Assembly (NCBI RefSeq): GCF_013155545.1
Contig: NZ_JABJVV010000018.1
Location: forward strand, 1 to 64,000
Length of the DNA stretch: 64,000 nucleotides
From: Caenimonas soli
GTDB lineage: Bacteria; Pseudomonadota; Gammaproteobacteria; Burkholderiales; Burkholderiaceae_C
Direction of reading: 5' to 3'
The stretch's first letter is position 1. Each line of letters opens with the position of its first letter. Below the pieces are notes generated by a model, which saw nothing but the letters and a program-made list of their open reading frames with translations, had not been told where the DNA came from and made no database searches. Shown here piece by piece: positions 25,265 through 34,426 of the stretch. The translations under genes were made by a program, and so were the position numbers.

Positions 25265-25311
25265 GGTGGAGGGCCAATGCCCTCCACCGGTCGTCATTCT
25301 TTTTTTTTGTT
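25265..25311 (+). terminator. Rho-independent terminator after radC
   Basis: A perfect 10-bp stem, GGTGGAGGGC paired with GCCCTCCACC, closes a CAAT loop (25265-25288). It is followed after 11 bases by a run of nine or so thymines. It ends transcription of radC and marks the right border of the recognisable ICE remnant. Confidence 0.88.
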
Positions 25312-25482
25312 CCGGTGGAATGGCGCCTTTTGACCTGCGCCAGTCGTGGCCTTTACGCGCGCTTGCTGTCGGCAAAACTTGAAGACGAGTTCCACTGCTC
25401 ATGCACTAACTCAGCGTCGTCATCCCGCACATCGAACTCGCCCCCGGTACTCGGAATCCGTGGCGGGGCGGACAGGCCGAGC

Positions 25483-25910
25483 CTAGTGCGACGCCAATCT
25501 GCGGATTACCGCCGGTTTGCCGCCATGCCGCAACTTGCAAATCCAATGGGCCAACGCCGAGTCCAAATGCATTGCATGCCCAGGGAACCAATCAAGCAAC
25601 GCGAGGGCCAACTCTCGCGCTTTCAAAGATCCAAACTGGGGGTCATTCTGCAGAATCTGTTGCACATCGACCACCGATTTCAGGACCGCCGCATGCTCGT
25701 CTATGTGGCATTGACGAGGGGGAAACGATGTCTCAGTCATCCAGCCATCTTCGAGCGCGAAGTGCATCCCAAGGTGATCCGCCATCTTCCCAAGTGCGGA
25801 TGCGATCAAGGAATCGGGGCCAGCAGCAGTTCGTCCACAACCTGGACGAACTCTCCGTGGATTTCATCCATAGGGTCGAAACCCAGCAGGAACTCACTAC
25901 TAATTTTCAT
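25483..25910 (-). pseudogene. Hemerythrin domain protein, frameshifted
   Basis: A bacteriohemerythrin-type O2-binding four-helix protein in two frames. The start at 25910 reads MKISSEFLLGFDPMDEIHGEF and runs into a stop after LLLAPIP. The rest follows from LIASALGKMADHLGMHFALE in the next frame to 25483. One base added within 25811-25820 would join them as LLAPDSLIAS. The diiron ligands are all present across the two frames (EIHGEF, HFALE, HIDEH, HAMHLD). A related intact gene is at 34954-35418. The frameshift could be real or a sequencing error. Confidence 0.8.
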
Positions 25911-26235
25911 TTGGACCGCGCCCCATTCGAGTGATCGTGCTTGCAGCTATGAGTGAACACAGCTGCGAGTGACCTTCATTTTTTGCTGCCCACTGAGCCG
26001 CACATCGCGGACACGAGTTGAGGCTGAACATGGATTTTCGATCAAAAAGCGCGGCTGAACGATCAGCCGCGGCATGAATAACGTGCATGCGACTGATGAA
26101 CCTGGGACTATATGCAAGAGATCCCCAAGGGAATATCGTTGCCAGCGCTGTCCGTCGCGCTCCATTCAGGCCCCTTGAGTGTCGAAGCAAGCGAACGTCG
26201 GGCGACAAACCCTGATTGCCACCATAGGAGATACC
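25911..26235. other. 325-bp intergenic region
   Basis: I see no gene here. It separates the minus-strand hemerythrin pseudogene from the plus-strand HbpS/GlcG-like gene, so it should contain the promoters of both. No repeat or clear operator is visible. Confidence 0.5.
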
Positions 26236-26691
26236 ATGACCACTAAGCCAGTACCCCACCAAAACCCGTACGGCGAGCGTATTTCGCTCGAACTTGCCAA
26301 AGAGATGGCGATCGCCGGGGAGGCATACGCTACCAAGCAAGGGTGGAACGCCACAATTGCAATTTGTGACGATGGTGGACACCTCGTGCTCCTCCATCGA
26401 ATGAGCAACGGCCAGTTCGGCAGCGTTGAGCTCACCATCGCCAAAGCCTACGGCGCCACGGCGTTTCGCCGTTCAACGGGGATTTTCCATGATGACCTTG
26501 GTGCCGGCAAATTCAACACGTTTTGGCATCTGCGCCAAGAAGCCGCGATTCCGCTCGAGGGCGGCTATCCCATCATCGTCGGTGGACGTGTGATTGGCGG
26601 AATTGGCGTTTCGGGCGTGGGCGCTGCAGGTTTGGCCGATGGTGACAGCCAGGTCGCTCTCGCCGCCTTGGAAGTGGTCAAGGGCAAGTAA
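26236..26691 (+). CDS. HbpS/GlcG family heme-binding-like protein
   Basis: This 151-residue protein matches the GlcG/HbpS family (PF03928). It shows ELAKEMAIAGEAYATKQGW, VAICDDGGHL-like WNATIAICDDGGHLVLLHRM, the conserved AKAYGATAFRRST, and GGYPIIVGGRVIGGIGVSG. Members bind heme or small ligands or accompany oxidoreductases; some act in cofactor or signal sensing. No signal peptide is seen, so it should be cytoplasmic. GGAG precedes the ATG. The urate hydroxylase gene starts 67 bp downstream, so the two probably form an operon. Confidence 0.85.
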   Translation: MTTKPVPHQNPYGERISLELAKEMAIAGEAYATKQGWNATIAICDDGGHLVLLHRMSNGQFGSVELTIAKAYGATAFRRSTGIFHDDLGAGKFNTFWHLRQEAAIPLEGGYPIIVGGRVIGGIGVSGVGAAGLADGDSQVALAALEVVKGK

Positions 26692-26758
26692 CACCCGGAG
26701 CCGCGTCCGCGAACCCATCGGTGCGGACGCGACAAAACTTCCTACAAGATTGACTTCC

Positions 26759-27973
26759 ATGCTGACACAGAACTTGGTTGATTGGTTCATTGTGGTGCTT
26801 CGATGGGCCCACATCGTTGCCATCTTGGGGTGGGTCGGTGCATCGCTGTACTTCATGTGGCTCGATAGCAAGCTGCGCAAGCCGGCCAACGCTCCCGGCG
26901 TCTTGGGCGAAGCCTGGATGGGCCACGGTGGTGGCTTCTACATCGTGCAAAAGCGGCAGATTTCCCCTGGGGAAGTGCCTTCGCCCGTCTATTGGTTTCG
27001 GAATGAGGCTGCCATCACCTGGGTGACTGGTTTCCTATTGCTGGTCTTCGTGTACTACTGGGGCGGAGGGGTCGACCTGATAGATTCCGACAATGCGCTG
27101 GTTAGCCCAGGCATGGCTATCGCGATTGCCATTGGGCTGCTGGCCGTCAGCTGGGTTGTTTACGATACTCTGTGGGCATCGAAATTCGCGGCTGAAAAGC
27201 CAGCGGTGGCGACGATAGTCAGTGCAATCTTGCTCCTGGTTGTCGTATACGCCATGTGCAGGTTGTTCTCGGGGCGTGCCGCATATATCCACATCGGCGC
27301 GGTTATGGGAACCAACATGGTCGGCAATGTGTGGCGACGCATCATTCCCGCGCAGGAGCAAGCTGTCGCAGCCACTTCGGCAGGGCGTGAACGCGACATG
27401 GCGATGGCGCTCCGGGCGCGTCGCCGTGCCCAGCACAACACGTATCTAACGCTCCCGGTGATTTTCACGATGATCGCCGCGCACGCGCCCAGCACCTATA
27501 GCCACGGGTACAACTGGGTCGTCATGGCGTTGCTGATCGTCGCGGGAATTGCGGCGCGCCACGTGATGATCCTGTTCGACCGCCGCTTGCCGGTCGGTTC
27601 CGCCTGGCTTCCAGCAGCGGCGCCTCTCGTAATGGCGGTCATTGCGCTCTCCGTGCTCACGACTCCGCAGCTCAGCACAGGACCCAATGCGGCAACAGGC
27701 TCTGAACGTCCCGTGTCGTTCACCGTCGTTCGTGGGATCGTTGCACTGCGCTGCGTGAACTGCCACGCCCAGCGGCCCGTAGAACCTGGCATCGCTGCGG
27801 CGCCCGGCGGAGTGCGCCTTGATTCACCAGGCGAGATCGTGCGACACGCAGCCAAGATAAACGCGACCACAATTGCCACCCGAGCCATGCCTCCCGGCAA
27901 CTTCACGAAGATGACCGACGAGGAGCGGGCCCTCATCGGCCGCTGGGTCGCCACCGGCGCACACGCTGACTGA
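26759..27973 (+). CDS. puuD: PuuD-type urate hydroxylase with cytochrome c domain
   Basis: This 404-residue integral membrane protein has about eight transmembrane helices (for example VVLRWAHIVAILGWVGASLY, TWVTGFLLLVFVYYWG), and its C-terminal soluble part carries a heme c motif CVNCH (about residue 330). This is the architecture of PuuD, which oxidises urate to 5-hydroxyisourate and passes electrons to the respiratory chain through its own cytochrome. Residues of the membrane part (WMGHGGGFYIVQK) match the family. No other purine-degradation gene (uraH, uraD, allantoinase) lies in the window, so the substrate is not confirmed by context. Confidence 0.88.
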   Translation: MLTQNLVDWFIVVLRWAHIVAILGWVGASLYFMWLDSKLRKPANAPGVLGEAWMGHGGGFYIVQKRQISPGEVPSPVYWFRNEAAITWVTGFLLLVFVYYWGGGVDLIDSDNALVSPGMAIAIAIGLLAVSWVVYDTLWASKFAAEKPAVATIVSAILLLVVVYAMCRLFSGRAAYIHIGAVMGTNMVGNVWRRIIPAQEQAVAATSAGRERDMAMALRARRRAQHNTYLTLPVIFTMIAAHAPSTYSHGYNWVVMALLIVAGIAARHVMILFDRRLPVGSAWLPAAAPLVMAVIALSVLTTPQLSTGPNAATGSERPVSFTVVRGIVALRCVNCHAQRPVEPGIAAAPGGVRLDSPGEIVRHAAKINATTIATRAMPPGNFTKMTDEERALIGRWVATGAHAD

Positions 27974-28203
27974 GCTAGCAGGCTGAGTGCGGTTAGAGGT
28001 GGCTGCATCCTCTCCACGCATGGAGAGGGTGACTGGTTGAGGTGAAAAGCGGTGAGGTCCATATGCAAGCGCTTCATTGAGTGAATGCGCCGCCAGCCAT
28101 GTACAAACATAGGCAACAACCGGATGATGATCTCCTGCTCCGGCAGCAAGACACCCGAGCTCGTGATCGATCTCTAGGTTGCGGCCGAACTTCAAGACTT
28201 CTC

Positions 28204-30384
28204 ATGAAACAGAACGACGTTTTACCCGTCGCGGGTGGCGACGCCCAAGCCGAGACCTTCAAGGCCGTGTGCCGGATGTGTCACGGAGGCTGTGGCACCA
28301 TCGTCACTCGCTCGAACGGACGCATCACACGCGTCGTGGGCGATCCGGATCACCCAATCAACAAGGGCCTCCTGTGCGCGAAGGCGGGCCAGCCGTCCAT
28401 CGACCTGCTGTATCACATAGATCGGCTCAACCACCCATTGATCCGCACAGGTGAACGCGGCTCCGGGCAGTGGCGGCAGGCCAGCTGGGACGAAGCGATG
28501 GATTACGTCGCGCGCAAGCTCCTCGACATCAAGGCCCAGCATGGTGCGGAAGCAGTCAGCTTTTTCCGCGGCATGGGGATGAACAATTCGAACATCATCA
28601 GTCGCCTCGCCAATCTGTTCGGCACTCCCAACGTCGCAGCCATCAGCTATTTCTGCTATGCCGTCCGCGTATCGGCATGCCAGATCACGGCCACCGGCAA
28701 ATGGAGCGGGACCAAGTGGGACGGTGCGGTCGTGCCCGATTTGTATTCGCCGACGGAATGCATCGTTGAGTGGGGCTCGCAGAAGCGCACGAGCAACGAT
28801 CATGGCCTGATTGGACATGTGCCCCTAACTGATGCCCTAAAACGCAAGCCCGTCCACATCATCGTTGACCCGCGCTGGCCGGCTTCTGCAGGACGAGCGG
28901 ACATCTGGCTACCCATTCGCCCGGGGACCGACGCGGCGATGGCTCTCGGTTGGATCAACCTGATCATCGAAGAAGGCCTGTACGACCGGGAGTTCGTCGA
29001 AAAGCATTGCCACGGTTTCGAGGAATTGCGCGCCCGGGCGGCGGAGTATCCGCTGCAGCGTGTGGCCGACATTACCTGGTGTGATCCCGAGGCGATTGCA
29101 AAGGCCGCACGCTTGTATGCCAAGGCCAAGCCCGCCCAGATGGTTCTCGGCAATGGCACCGACCACGCCGGCCTCAACACGTACCAGTCCGTGCGTGCAC
29201 TCTTCATCCTCATGGGGCTGACCGGCAACATCGATGTGCCAGGGGGCAACATCTTTTACCCCGCGCCAGCGCTCGCGTATCCCGACCTGAAGGAAGCGTT
29301 GGCCCCTGAGCAGGCAGCAAAGCGCATCGGCGGCAGCCGCTTCAAAGCGCTGGATCGCCACGGCTTTGCGCACCCGCCGCTCACGCTGAATGCCATGCTG
29401 ACCGACGATCCTTACCCCGTGAGAGCGCTTGTGGCTGTAGGTTCGAACATCGCCACTACGTATCCGAACACACCCAAGGTCATCGACGCGCTCAAGAGCC
29501 TGGACCTGCTCGTCGTCCATGACGTTTTCATGACGCCGACGGCCGAACTGGCCGACGTGGTCCTCCCCGCGGCAGGCAATCTCGAGCGGGACGAGCCGCG
29601 CCTGCATCTGCATATCAAGGGTCCGCACGCGGCATTCATGGACACCGTGTCGAGCAAGCTGGCGACGGTCGGTGAGCGCAAGTCGGATTGGGAGTTCGTA
29701 ATCGCGCTAGGTCAGAAGCTCGGCTTCGGCGCGCACTTCCCATCGCTCGAGAAGATTTGCGACGACGCGCTCGCACCGATGAACATCACCTGGAAGGAAC
29801 TGAAGGAGCGCGGTTACATCGAGCTTCCGGTAACGTACCGCAAGTACCAGAAGGACGGTTTCGGCACGCCGACCGGTAAGTTCGAGTTCTATTCCACGAT
29901 CATGCGCGATTGGGGATACGACCCGTTGCCGAGCCATGTCGAGCCCCCGGAGAGTCCCTATCGCACGCCAGAGCGCTACGCGGACTACCCGCTGATCCTG
30001 ATCACGGGTGCGAAGCAGGCCGTGTATATGCATTCGCAAAACCGGCAGGTTGAGTCCATCCGCCGACTCGCAGAGCAACCATTGCTGGAGATGCACCAGA
30101 AGACGGCGGAGGACTTGGGCATCGCCGAGGGCGACATGGTCTGGGTGGAGACTTCACGTGGCCGACTGCGCATGCGCGCCCACCTGCACACACGCCTTCT
30201 TGAGAAGGTGGTGGCGATTCCACACGGATGGTGGTTTCCGGAGCAGCCGGGACCATTCCACGGCCTGCAGGAGGGATGCGCCAACATGCTGACGGATGAT
30301 GACGTCGAACACTGCGACCCGACTTTCGGCTCGAGCCCGCTGAAGGGCCTGCTATGCCGGGTGCGAAAGGATGTTCCAGCTTGA
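28204..30384 (+). CDS. Molybdopterin-dependent oxidoreductase (DMSO reductase superfamily)
   Basis: This 726-residue protein has an N-terminal [4Fe-4S] domain (Cys23, Cys26, Cys30, Cys58 in CRMCHGGC and LLCAKAG) and the molybdopterin-guanine-dinucleotide-binding body of the family, ending in a dinucleotide-binding domain (LLEMHQKTAEDLGIAEGDMV). The probable metal ligand is the Cys in SYFCYAVR. It resembles the thiosulfate/polysulfide reductase and acetylene-hydratase-like branch. There is no Tat signal, so it acts in the cytoplasm, and no electron-transfer subunit is adjacent. It could be a non-redox enzyme or use a distant partner. The substrate is unknown. Upstream in-frame codons exist, so the start is not certain. 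Confidence 0.88.
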   Translation: MKQNDVLPVAGGDAQAETFKAVCRMCHGGCGTIVTRSNGRITRVVGDPDHPINKGLLCAKAGQPSIDLLYHIDRLNHPLIRTGERGSGQWRQASWDEAMDYVARKLLDIKAQHGAEAVSFFRGMGMNNSNIISRLANLFGTPNVAAISYFCYAVRVSACQITATGKWSGTKWDGAVVPDLYSPTECIVEWGSQKRTSNDHGLIGHVPLTDALKRKPVHIIVDPRWPASAGRADIWLPIRPGTDAAMALGWINLIIEEGLYDREFVEKHCHGFEELRARAAEYPLQRVADITWCDPEAIAKAARLYAKAKPAQMVLGNGTDHAGLNTYQSVRALFILMGLTGNIDVPGGNIFYPAPALAYPDLKEALAPEQAAKRIGGSRFKALDRHGFAHPPLTLNAMLTDDPYPVRALVAVGSNIATTYPNTPKVIDALKSLDLLVVHDVFMTPTAELADVVLPAAGNLERDEPRLHLHIKGPHAAFMDTVSSKLATVGERKSDWEFVIALGQKLGFGAHFPSLEKICDDALAPMNITWKELKERGYIELPVTYRKYQKDGFGTPTGKFEFYSTIMRDWGYDPLPSHVEPPESPYRTPERYADYPLILITGAKQAVYMHSQNRQVESIRRLAEQPLLEMHQKTAEDLGIAEGDMVWVETSRGRLRMRAHLHTRLLEKVVAIPHGWWFPEQPGPFHGLQEGCANMLTDDDVEHCDPTFGSSPLKGLLCRVRKDVPA

Positions 30385-30455
30385 TAAGCGAACCCTGTCC
30401 TTAGGGCGTGACGCGCGCGGCCTCGCGGAAGTCCGCCGCGGCCTCGCGCACGCAT

Positions 30456-31085
30456 TCAGGGCAGTGGGATCGACCCCGTATCCACCGGGACCGAATAGCC
30501 CCTGGCCGTCGCCGGCCTGGCCGCAATGGCGAGATACCAGCGTAGGACATTAGGGAATTGGTTCAAGTCCACCGAGTGCCATTCGAACCTCGACACCCAT
30601 GGCCACGCGGCGACATCGGCAATCGAGTAGTCATCGGCCAAGTACTCGTGATCCGCCAGGCGACTGTCGAACACCTTGTAGAGCCGCATGGCTTCTTTCA
30701 TGAGTCGCTCTTCCGCGAAAGGGGCTTTGCCTTTGTTGAACTTGCAGTAGGCATGGACCTGTCCGAGCGTCGGTCCTGGCCCGCCGATCTGCCACATCAG
30801 CCACTCCAAAGTGCGATAGCGCTTCTCGCCAGAAGCGGGCAGGAGCCGGCCCGTCTTGTCGGCCAAGTACGTGAGAATTGCGCCCGACTCCATCAAGCTC
30901 AATCCGTTGTCGCGATCCACGATCGCTGGAATCTTGTTGTTGGGGCTGACCTTCAGGAAGTCCGGCGCGAACTGCTGGTCCTTCGTGATGTCGATGGCAT
31001 GGACGGTATAGGGCAGGCCAAGCTCCTCCAGTGCAATTGAGACCTTGCGGCCATTCGGCGTGGACCAAGTGTAGAGGTCGATCAT
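30456..31085 (-). CDS. Glutathione S-transferase family protein (YfcG/Ure2-like)
   Basis: This 209-residue GST has the start MIDLYTWSTPNGRKVSIALE typical of YfcG-like nu-class enzymes, where TPNGRK places the Thr/Asn residues near the glutathione thiol. It also has SPNNKIPAIVD, MESGAILTYLADK and YSIADVAAWPW. YfcG-type enzymes reduce disulfides with glutathione. GAGGAG before the ATG at 31085 supports this start over the longer frame. It lies convergent with the molybdopterin gene, with a 71-bp gap. Confidence 0.9.
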   Translation of the reverse strand: MIDLYTWSTPNGRKVSIALEELGLPYTVHAIDITKDQQFAPDFLKVSPNNKIPAIVDRDNGLSLMESGAILTYLADKTGRLLPASGEKRYRTLEWLMWQIGGPGPTLGQVHAYCKFNKGKAPFAEERLMKEAMRLYKVFDSRLADHEYLADDYSIADVAAWPWVSRFEWHSVDLNQFPNVLRWYLAIAARPATARGYSVPVDTGSIPLP

Positions 31086-31197
31086 GGTATCTCCTCCCGC
31101 GAGGATATCAGCGTCGCTCATGCATGGTGATCATGGCGTGTATGCACTGGGCCACCTAGCCCGCTTTGCACATCGAACAACAAGCGGAGGAAAACAG

Positions 31198-31326
31198 ATG
31201 ATGAAGGAACGAATTTCAGAGATCTTTGCTCTGATCGCCAAAGCCCATCCCTCGTTGAGCAGCTTGTCGGTTTCAAACGGTACGGGTTACTGCTCGGCTG
31301 AAGCGCTACCGCAAAGCTTCCAATGA
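31198..31326 (+). CDS. Possible small protein or truncated 5' gene end
   Basis: A 42-residue reading frame begins MMKERISEIFALIAKAHPSL and ends EALPQSFQ. It is preceded by an excellent ribosome-binding site (GGAGG, 6-7 bases from the ATG). I do not recognise it. It could be a true small protein or the start of a longer gene whose remainder has been lost. It sits between a GST gene and a convergent LysR gene. Confidence 0.35.
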   Translation: MMKERISEIFALIAKAHPSLSSLSVSNGTGYCSAEALPQSFQ

Positions 31327-31344
31327 CTTTTGGTCTTAAGGTTG

Positions 31345-32280
31345 TCAGAGATCCTGCGAAGGGGAGTTGCGAATCCGACTGGCGGCGTACAGATCGATGA
31401 AGACGTTCCGCAGCCAGCGATTCTTCGGGTCTCGATGAAACCTCTCATGCCAAAACATCGTAACGCCATAAGAGGGTATTGCGATCGGAAGGGGCATAAC
31501 CAATAGCGGCAGCAGAGTGGCATAGAAATCCGCTAAGGTCTCGGGCATAACAGCTATTAGATCGGTATTCGCGACAACTTCCGGAACCGAATGGAAGGTC
31601 GGGACATTGACTTTTGCGCTGCGCGCGAGCCCCTGGTGTTTAAGAATGGGACCAAGCTGCTCGTGCACGTAGCCAGTGGGGTCAACAATCACATGAGAGG
31701 ATTCACTGAATGCCTTGGGAGTCATGCCCTCGGCGAAAATGGGGTGCCCCGCGCGGGCGATGCAAGCGTACTGTTCACGATAGACGCGTTTTTGCCGGCA
31801 GCCGGCGATAAATTGCGTAAACGTTCCTACTGCCAAATCCACTTCCCCGGACTCCAGTTCCAAATGCGGCGCCTTTTGGGGTACCGGCGCGATGCGTACC
31901 GACGTACCAGGCGCCTCTTTTGCAAGCCTCGTTAGAAGCTTGGATAGGTACAGCGTCTGGCTTACCTCGCTCATGATGACCGTAAAAGTGTGAGTGGAGG
32001 ATTCCGGCACGAAATTCGGCTGTTGCTCAAGCCCGCTACGCAGCAGTGCAAGAGCTTCTTTCACCGATCCCGCAAGTCGGGCGCCATAGGGCGTCGGCTG
32101 CATGCCATTCGCAGTGCGGATGAAAAGCGGATCATTCAACTCGGTACGCAGCCTCGCAAGTGCGTGGCTCGCGGCTGACTGGCTCATGCCAATCTTCTCG
32201 GCAGCCTCACTAATGCTTGCGTGGGCCAGCAAAGCATCGACGAGAAGAAGCTGGTTCAATTGGATTTCGGTCAGTTCCAT
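31345..32280 (-). CDS. LysR family transcriptional regulator (NodD/DntR-like)
   Basis: This 311-residue LysR protein has an N-terminal winged helix-turn-helix (SEAAEKIGMSQSAASHALARL, LFIRTANGMQPTPYG) of the NodD/NahR/DntR type, whose members respond to aromatic acids. The effector domain starts near residue 92 (TFTVIMSEVSQTLYLSKLL). It faces away from the genes on its right and is convergent with the small ORF on its left. Its target is not evident; the GST at 30456 and the Rieske cluster to the right are candidates. Confidence 0.9.
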   Translation of the reverse strand: MELTEIQLNQLLLVDALLAHASISEAAEKIGMSQSAASHALARLRTELNDPLFIRTANGMQPTPYGARLAGSVKEALALLRSGLEQQPNFVPESSTHTFTVIMSEVSQTLYLSKLLTRLAKEAPGTSVRIAPVPQKAPHLELESGEVDLAVGTFTQFIAGCRQKRVYREQYACIARAGHPIFAEGMTPKAFSESSHVIVDPTGYVHEQLGPILKHQGLARSAKVNVPTFHSVPEVVANTDLIAVMPETLADFYATLLPLLVMPLPIAIPSYGVTMFWHERFHRDPKNRWLRNVFIDLYAASRIRNSPSQDL

Positions 32281-32703
32281 AGCGTTCCGGTAAGCAATAC
32301 TGATAGGCGCCTAGTTGTCATGCATGCCATGCATTATCCGGATGAATGCGGCGCCTTTGCAAGCACATTCATTGCGGATAGTGTCATGGGTACGTCCAAG
32401 ATGACGAGACGGGGAATGCTCCGTAGGCAATGGGATGGACGCCCCCGACCCGGTGACATCATCGATGTGCCAGAGTGGAAGTCGACTACGTCACGATGAC
32501 CTCGAGCCGTGCTTGCAAAATGAGAGAGGAAGGTAATATGCCGCGCTTTGCCTGTGTCGCCCTGGCCAAGTTTCGTGCGTACATCAATCGTCGCCGTGGC
32601 GTGAGCGCCGTACTGCACGATCCGCGGGAATGTGTAGTGCCGCCCGCATGAGCACCGTCCGCATACACTCGAGGTGGGCCACAGTGGCGCTGTGCGGCCA
32701 AAG
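32281..32703. other. 423-bp region without a recognised gene
   Basis: Upstream of the LysR gene. Short frames occur on both strands but none shows family features or a good ribosome-binding site. It probably contains the promoter of the LysR gene and that of the gene at 32704. Confidence 0.5.
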
Positions 32704-33189
32704 ATGACGGACTCGGCGCGACGAGGAACTGCACCGGCTAAAACCGGAATCCCTCCTGGAGAAGCTCTGCGGCCAGATTTGTCCCCGACATGCTGTCTGG
32801 ATGTTGAGGACGGGCCGGCGGCTGAGCTCGAGTGGCTTCCTTACGCAGTCAGGTTCAAGCTTGACGTGTGCCGTCTGCGTTTATCACTGCAGGACTGGCG
32901 AAGCCTTTCGCGGGCTCGGCGGATCGCTCTTCTCAGCGCTCCGCTGCCTCTGGAGAACTCTGGTTTCGAAGCCCTTGCTCTCTCCAGCGGTGCACGGCGT
33001 GACATGCGGCCGGATGAATGGGCCCAGACACAGGGGACAGCGCTCCACAATGTCTGCTCGGAGCAGTGGCTAGCTCGCGCCACGCCGTTCGCGAAGTACG
33101 TTGCACTGAAGCTGACTATGCGAGGGCAGCGCCATCGCGCGGAGACGATAGAGCCGGCCAAAGCACAGGCCGACGATCGCAAAGGCTAG
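32704..33189 (+). CDS. Candidate nitrate reductase-associated protein
   Basis: This 161-residue protein contains a core, LPYAVRFKLDVCRLRLSLQDW, that resembles the PF09655 (nitrate reductase associated) pattern of VRxKLDxCGxKLSLxxW followed by a short helical region. Later parts (PFAKYVALKLTMRGQRHRAE) also fit the end of that family. The family is named for gene neighbourhood with assimilatory nitrate reductase; no nitrate genes are here, only a molybdopterin enzyme 2.3 kb away. The N-terminal 40 residues are unlike the family. The start is uncertain (an alternative begins at 32674). Confidence 0.5.
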   Translation: MTDSARRGTAPAKTGIPPGEALRPDLSPTCCLDVEDGPAAELEWLPYAVRFKLDVCRLRLSLQDWRSLSRARRIALLSAPLPLENSGFEALALSSGARRDMRPDEWAQTQGTALHNVCSEQWLARATPFAKYVALKLTMRGQRHRAETIEPAKAQADDRKG

Positions 33190-33242
33190 TTCCCAATGAG
33201 CCCAAACCACTTCTTGCGAAACACCAGTATCGCAAGTTGGTC

Positions 33243-33381
33243 ACCGCCCGGCGCAGCGCCGCACGCGCCAGCAGCCGCGTTTGAGTCGAGCGTTGATAGA
33301 GCCGAGTGGTGACCCGGCGCGATCGGCAAATCCGTGCAGCCTGCCGTCCTTGCCACGCTGCTACCCAAGCAGCGCCAGGTG
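33243..33381. repeat. 139-bp direct repeat, copy 1
   Basis: This segment starts ACCGCCCGGCGCAGCG and ends CAAGCAGCGCCAGGTG. It is repeated at 34256-34394 in the same orientation with the same length and, by eye, four mismatches. The flanks diverge sharply at both ends. On the minus strand both copies keep one open frame (ARICRSRRVTTRLYQRS in this copy), so they may derive from a coding sequence that I cannot identify. Confidence 0.85.
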
Positions 33382-34255
33382 CTCTCAACTTGTCGCACCG
33401 CCTAGTTAAGCGGTACGCTGCGGGGGTACTTGCTGCCTGGCGACTTCAAGAATTTTTTGCGCGGCAAGTACTTAGGCGCCCAATACTGCTGCCTCCTACT
33501 CCGCATACCGCAAGCTCGCCAACTAGTCCGTGCGGTCGTCTACATCGGCCGTGGGCTACCCCGACTGTGTCATTTGGGGGACGACAGAAGGGATGCCGCT
33601 AGTGCAGACTCCGACATGGGATCCGTTCCTCACCGGCACGACGCCGGGTTGTGGACGTGAGCCTCTGATCGTTGCACAATAGAGCCCATGGACACAGCTG
33701 TCGCAGCCCTGGACTTCATTTTCGCCGAAGGCAAGGGGCCAGGCAATGGTGATGACGAGGCCCAAAAGCCTTCCATAGGTCCCTCAAATGTGCCTCCTCT
33801 TTCGCCAGTGAGGGAGGGAGGCGTGGGTGCCCCCGTCCTGCCACCGCCGGGTGGCACGCAAGGCGCTTGACTTCAGGCCGCCTGCTTGGAAAGCTCCAAG
33901 AAGGGAAACGTGTGTAGAGCTTGTGCCAGGATGCTCATAGGCTTGCCGGCGGATGGACGTGTCCTGGTTGGCTTGCTACCTTGGCTATGAGATCGTTTGT
34001 TTGCCGTTACTAGTCACTCCCTTCCATCGATCAGCCCGCTCCCGAGAGGGCCAGTTCGCTGTGGAATCAAGTCAGTTGCCCGGCTGGGACGGGTGCCGGT
34101 CGCTGTGGGTGTCGAGGCCGCTGCACCGATTTTGACGCGTTTCGCGGTATGAAATCGCGGAGCCGCGCGTAGTTATCCACAGGTAGATTGATCATAAGGC
34201 CCGATCTGCTTCATTACAGCACCGGACTCAATGTCCAGAATCGCCGGAATACGCA

Positions 34256-34394
34256 ACCGCCCGGCGCAGCGCCGCACGCGCCAGCGGCCGCGTTTGAGCC
34301 GAGCGTTGATACAGCCGAGTGGTGACCCAGCGCGATCGGCAAATCCGTGCAGCCTGCCGTCCTTGCCACGCTGCTACCCAAGCAGCGCCAGGTG
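34256..34394. repeat. 139-bp direct repeat, copy 2
   Basis: Second copy of the repeat at 33243-33381, about 1.0 kb downstream. Differences are single-base substitutions only. The minus-strand frame here reads ARICRSRWVTTRLYQRS. No insertion-sequence ends or target duplications flank it. Confidence 0.85.
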
Positions 34395-34426
34395 TGCTTG
34401 GGCATTCAAAGATACCAGGGGGCAGC

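Larger units (their letters stand above)
33190..34426. other. 1.2-kb region without genes, holding a repeat pair
   Basis: No protein with family features is found on either strand across this stretch. It contains two nearly identical 139-bp direct repeats (33243-33381 and 34256-34394). The 0.87 kb between them has only short, unrelated frames. It looks like decayed or recombined DNA. Confidence 0.6.

Noticed and set aside
33243..34394. The direct repeat pair as a CRISPR array or attachment sites
   Set aside because: Only two copies, 139 bp long and 1 kb apart, with no regular spacers and no integrase gene beside them.
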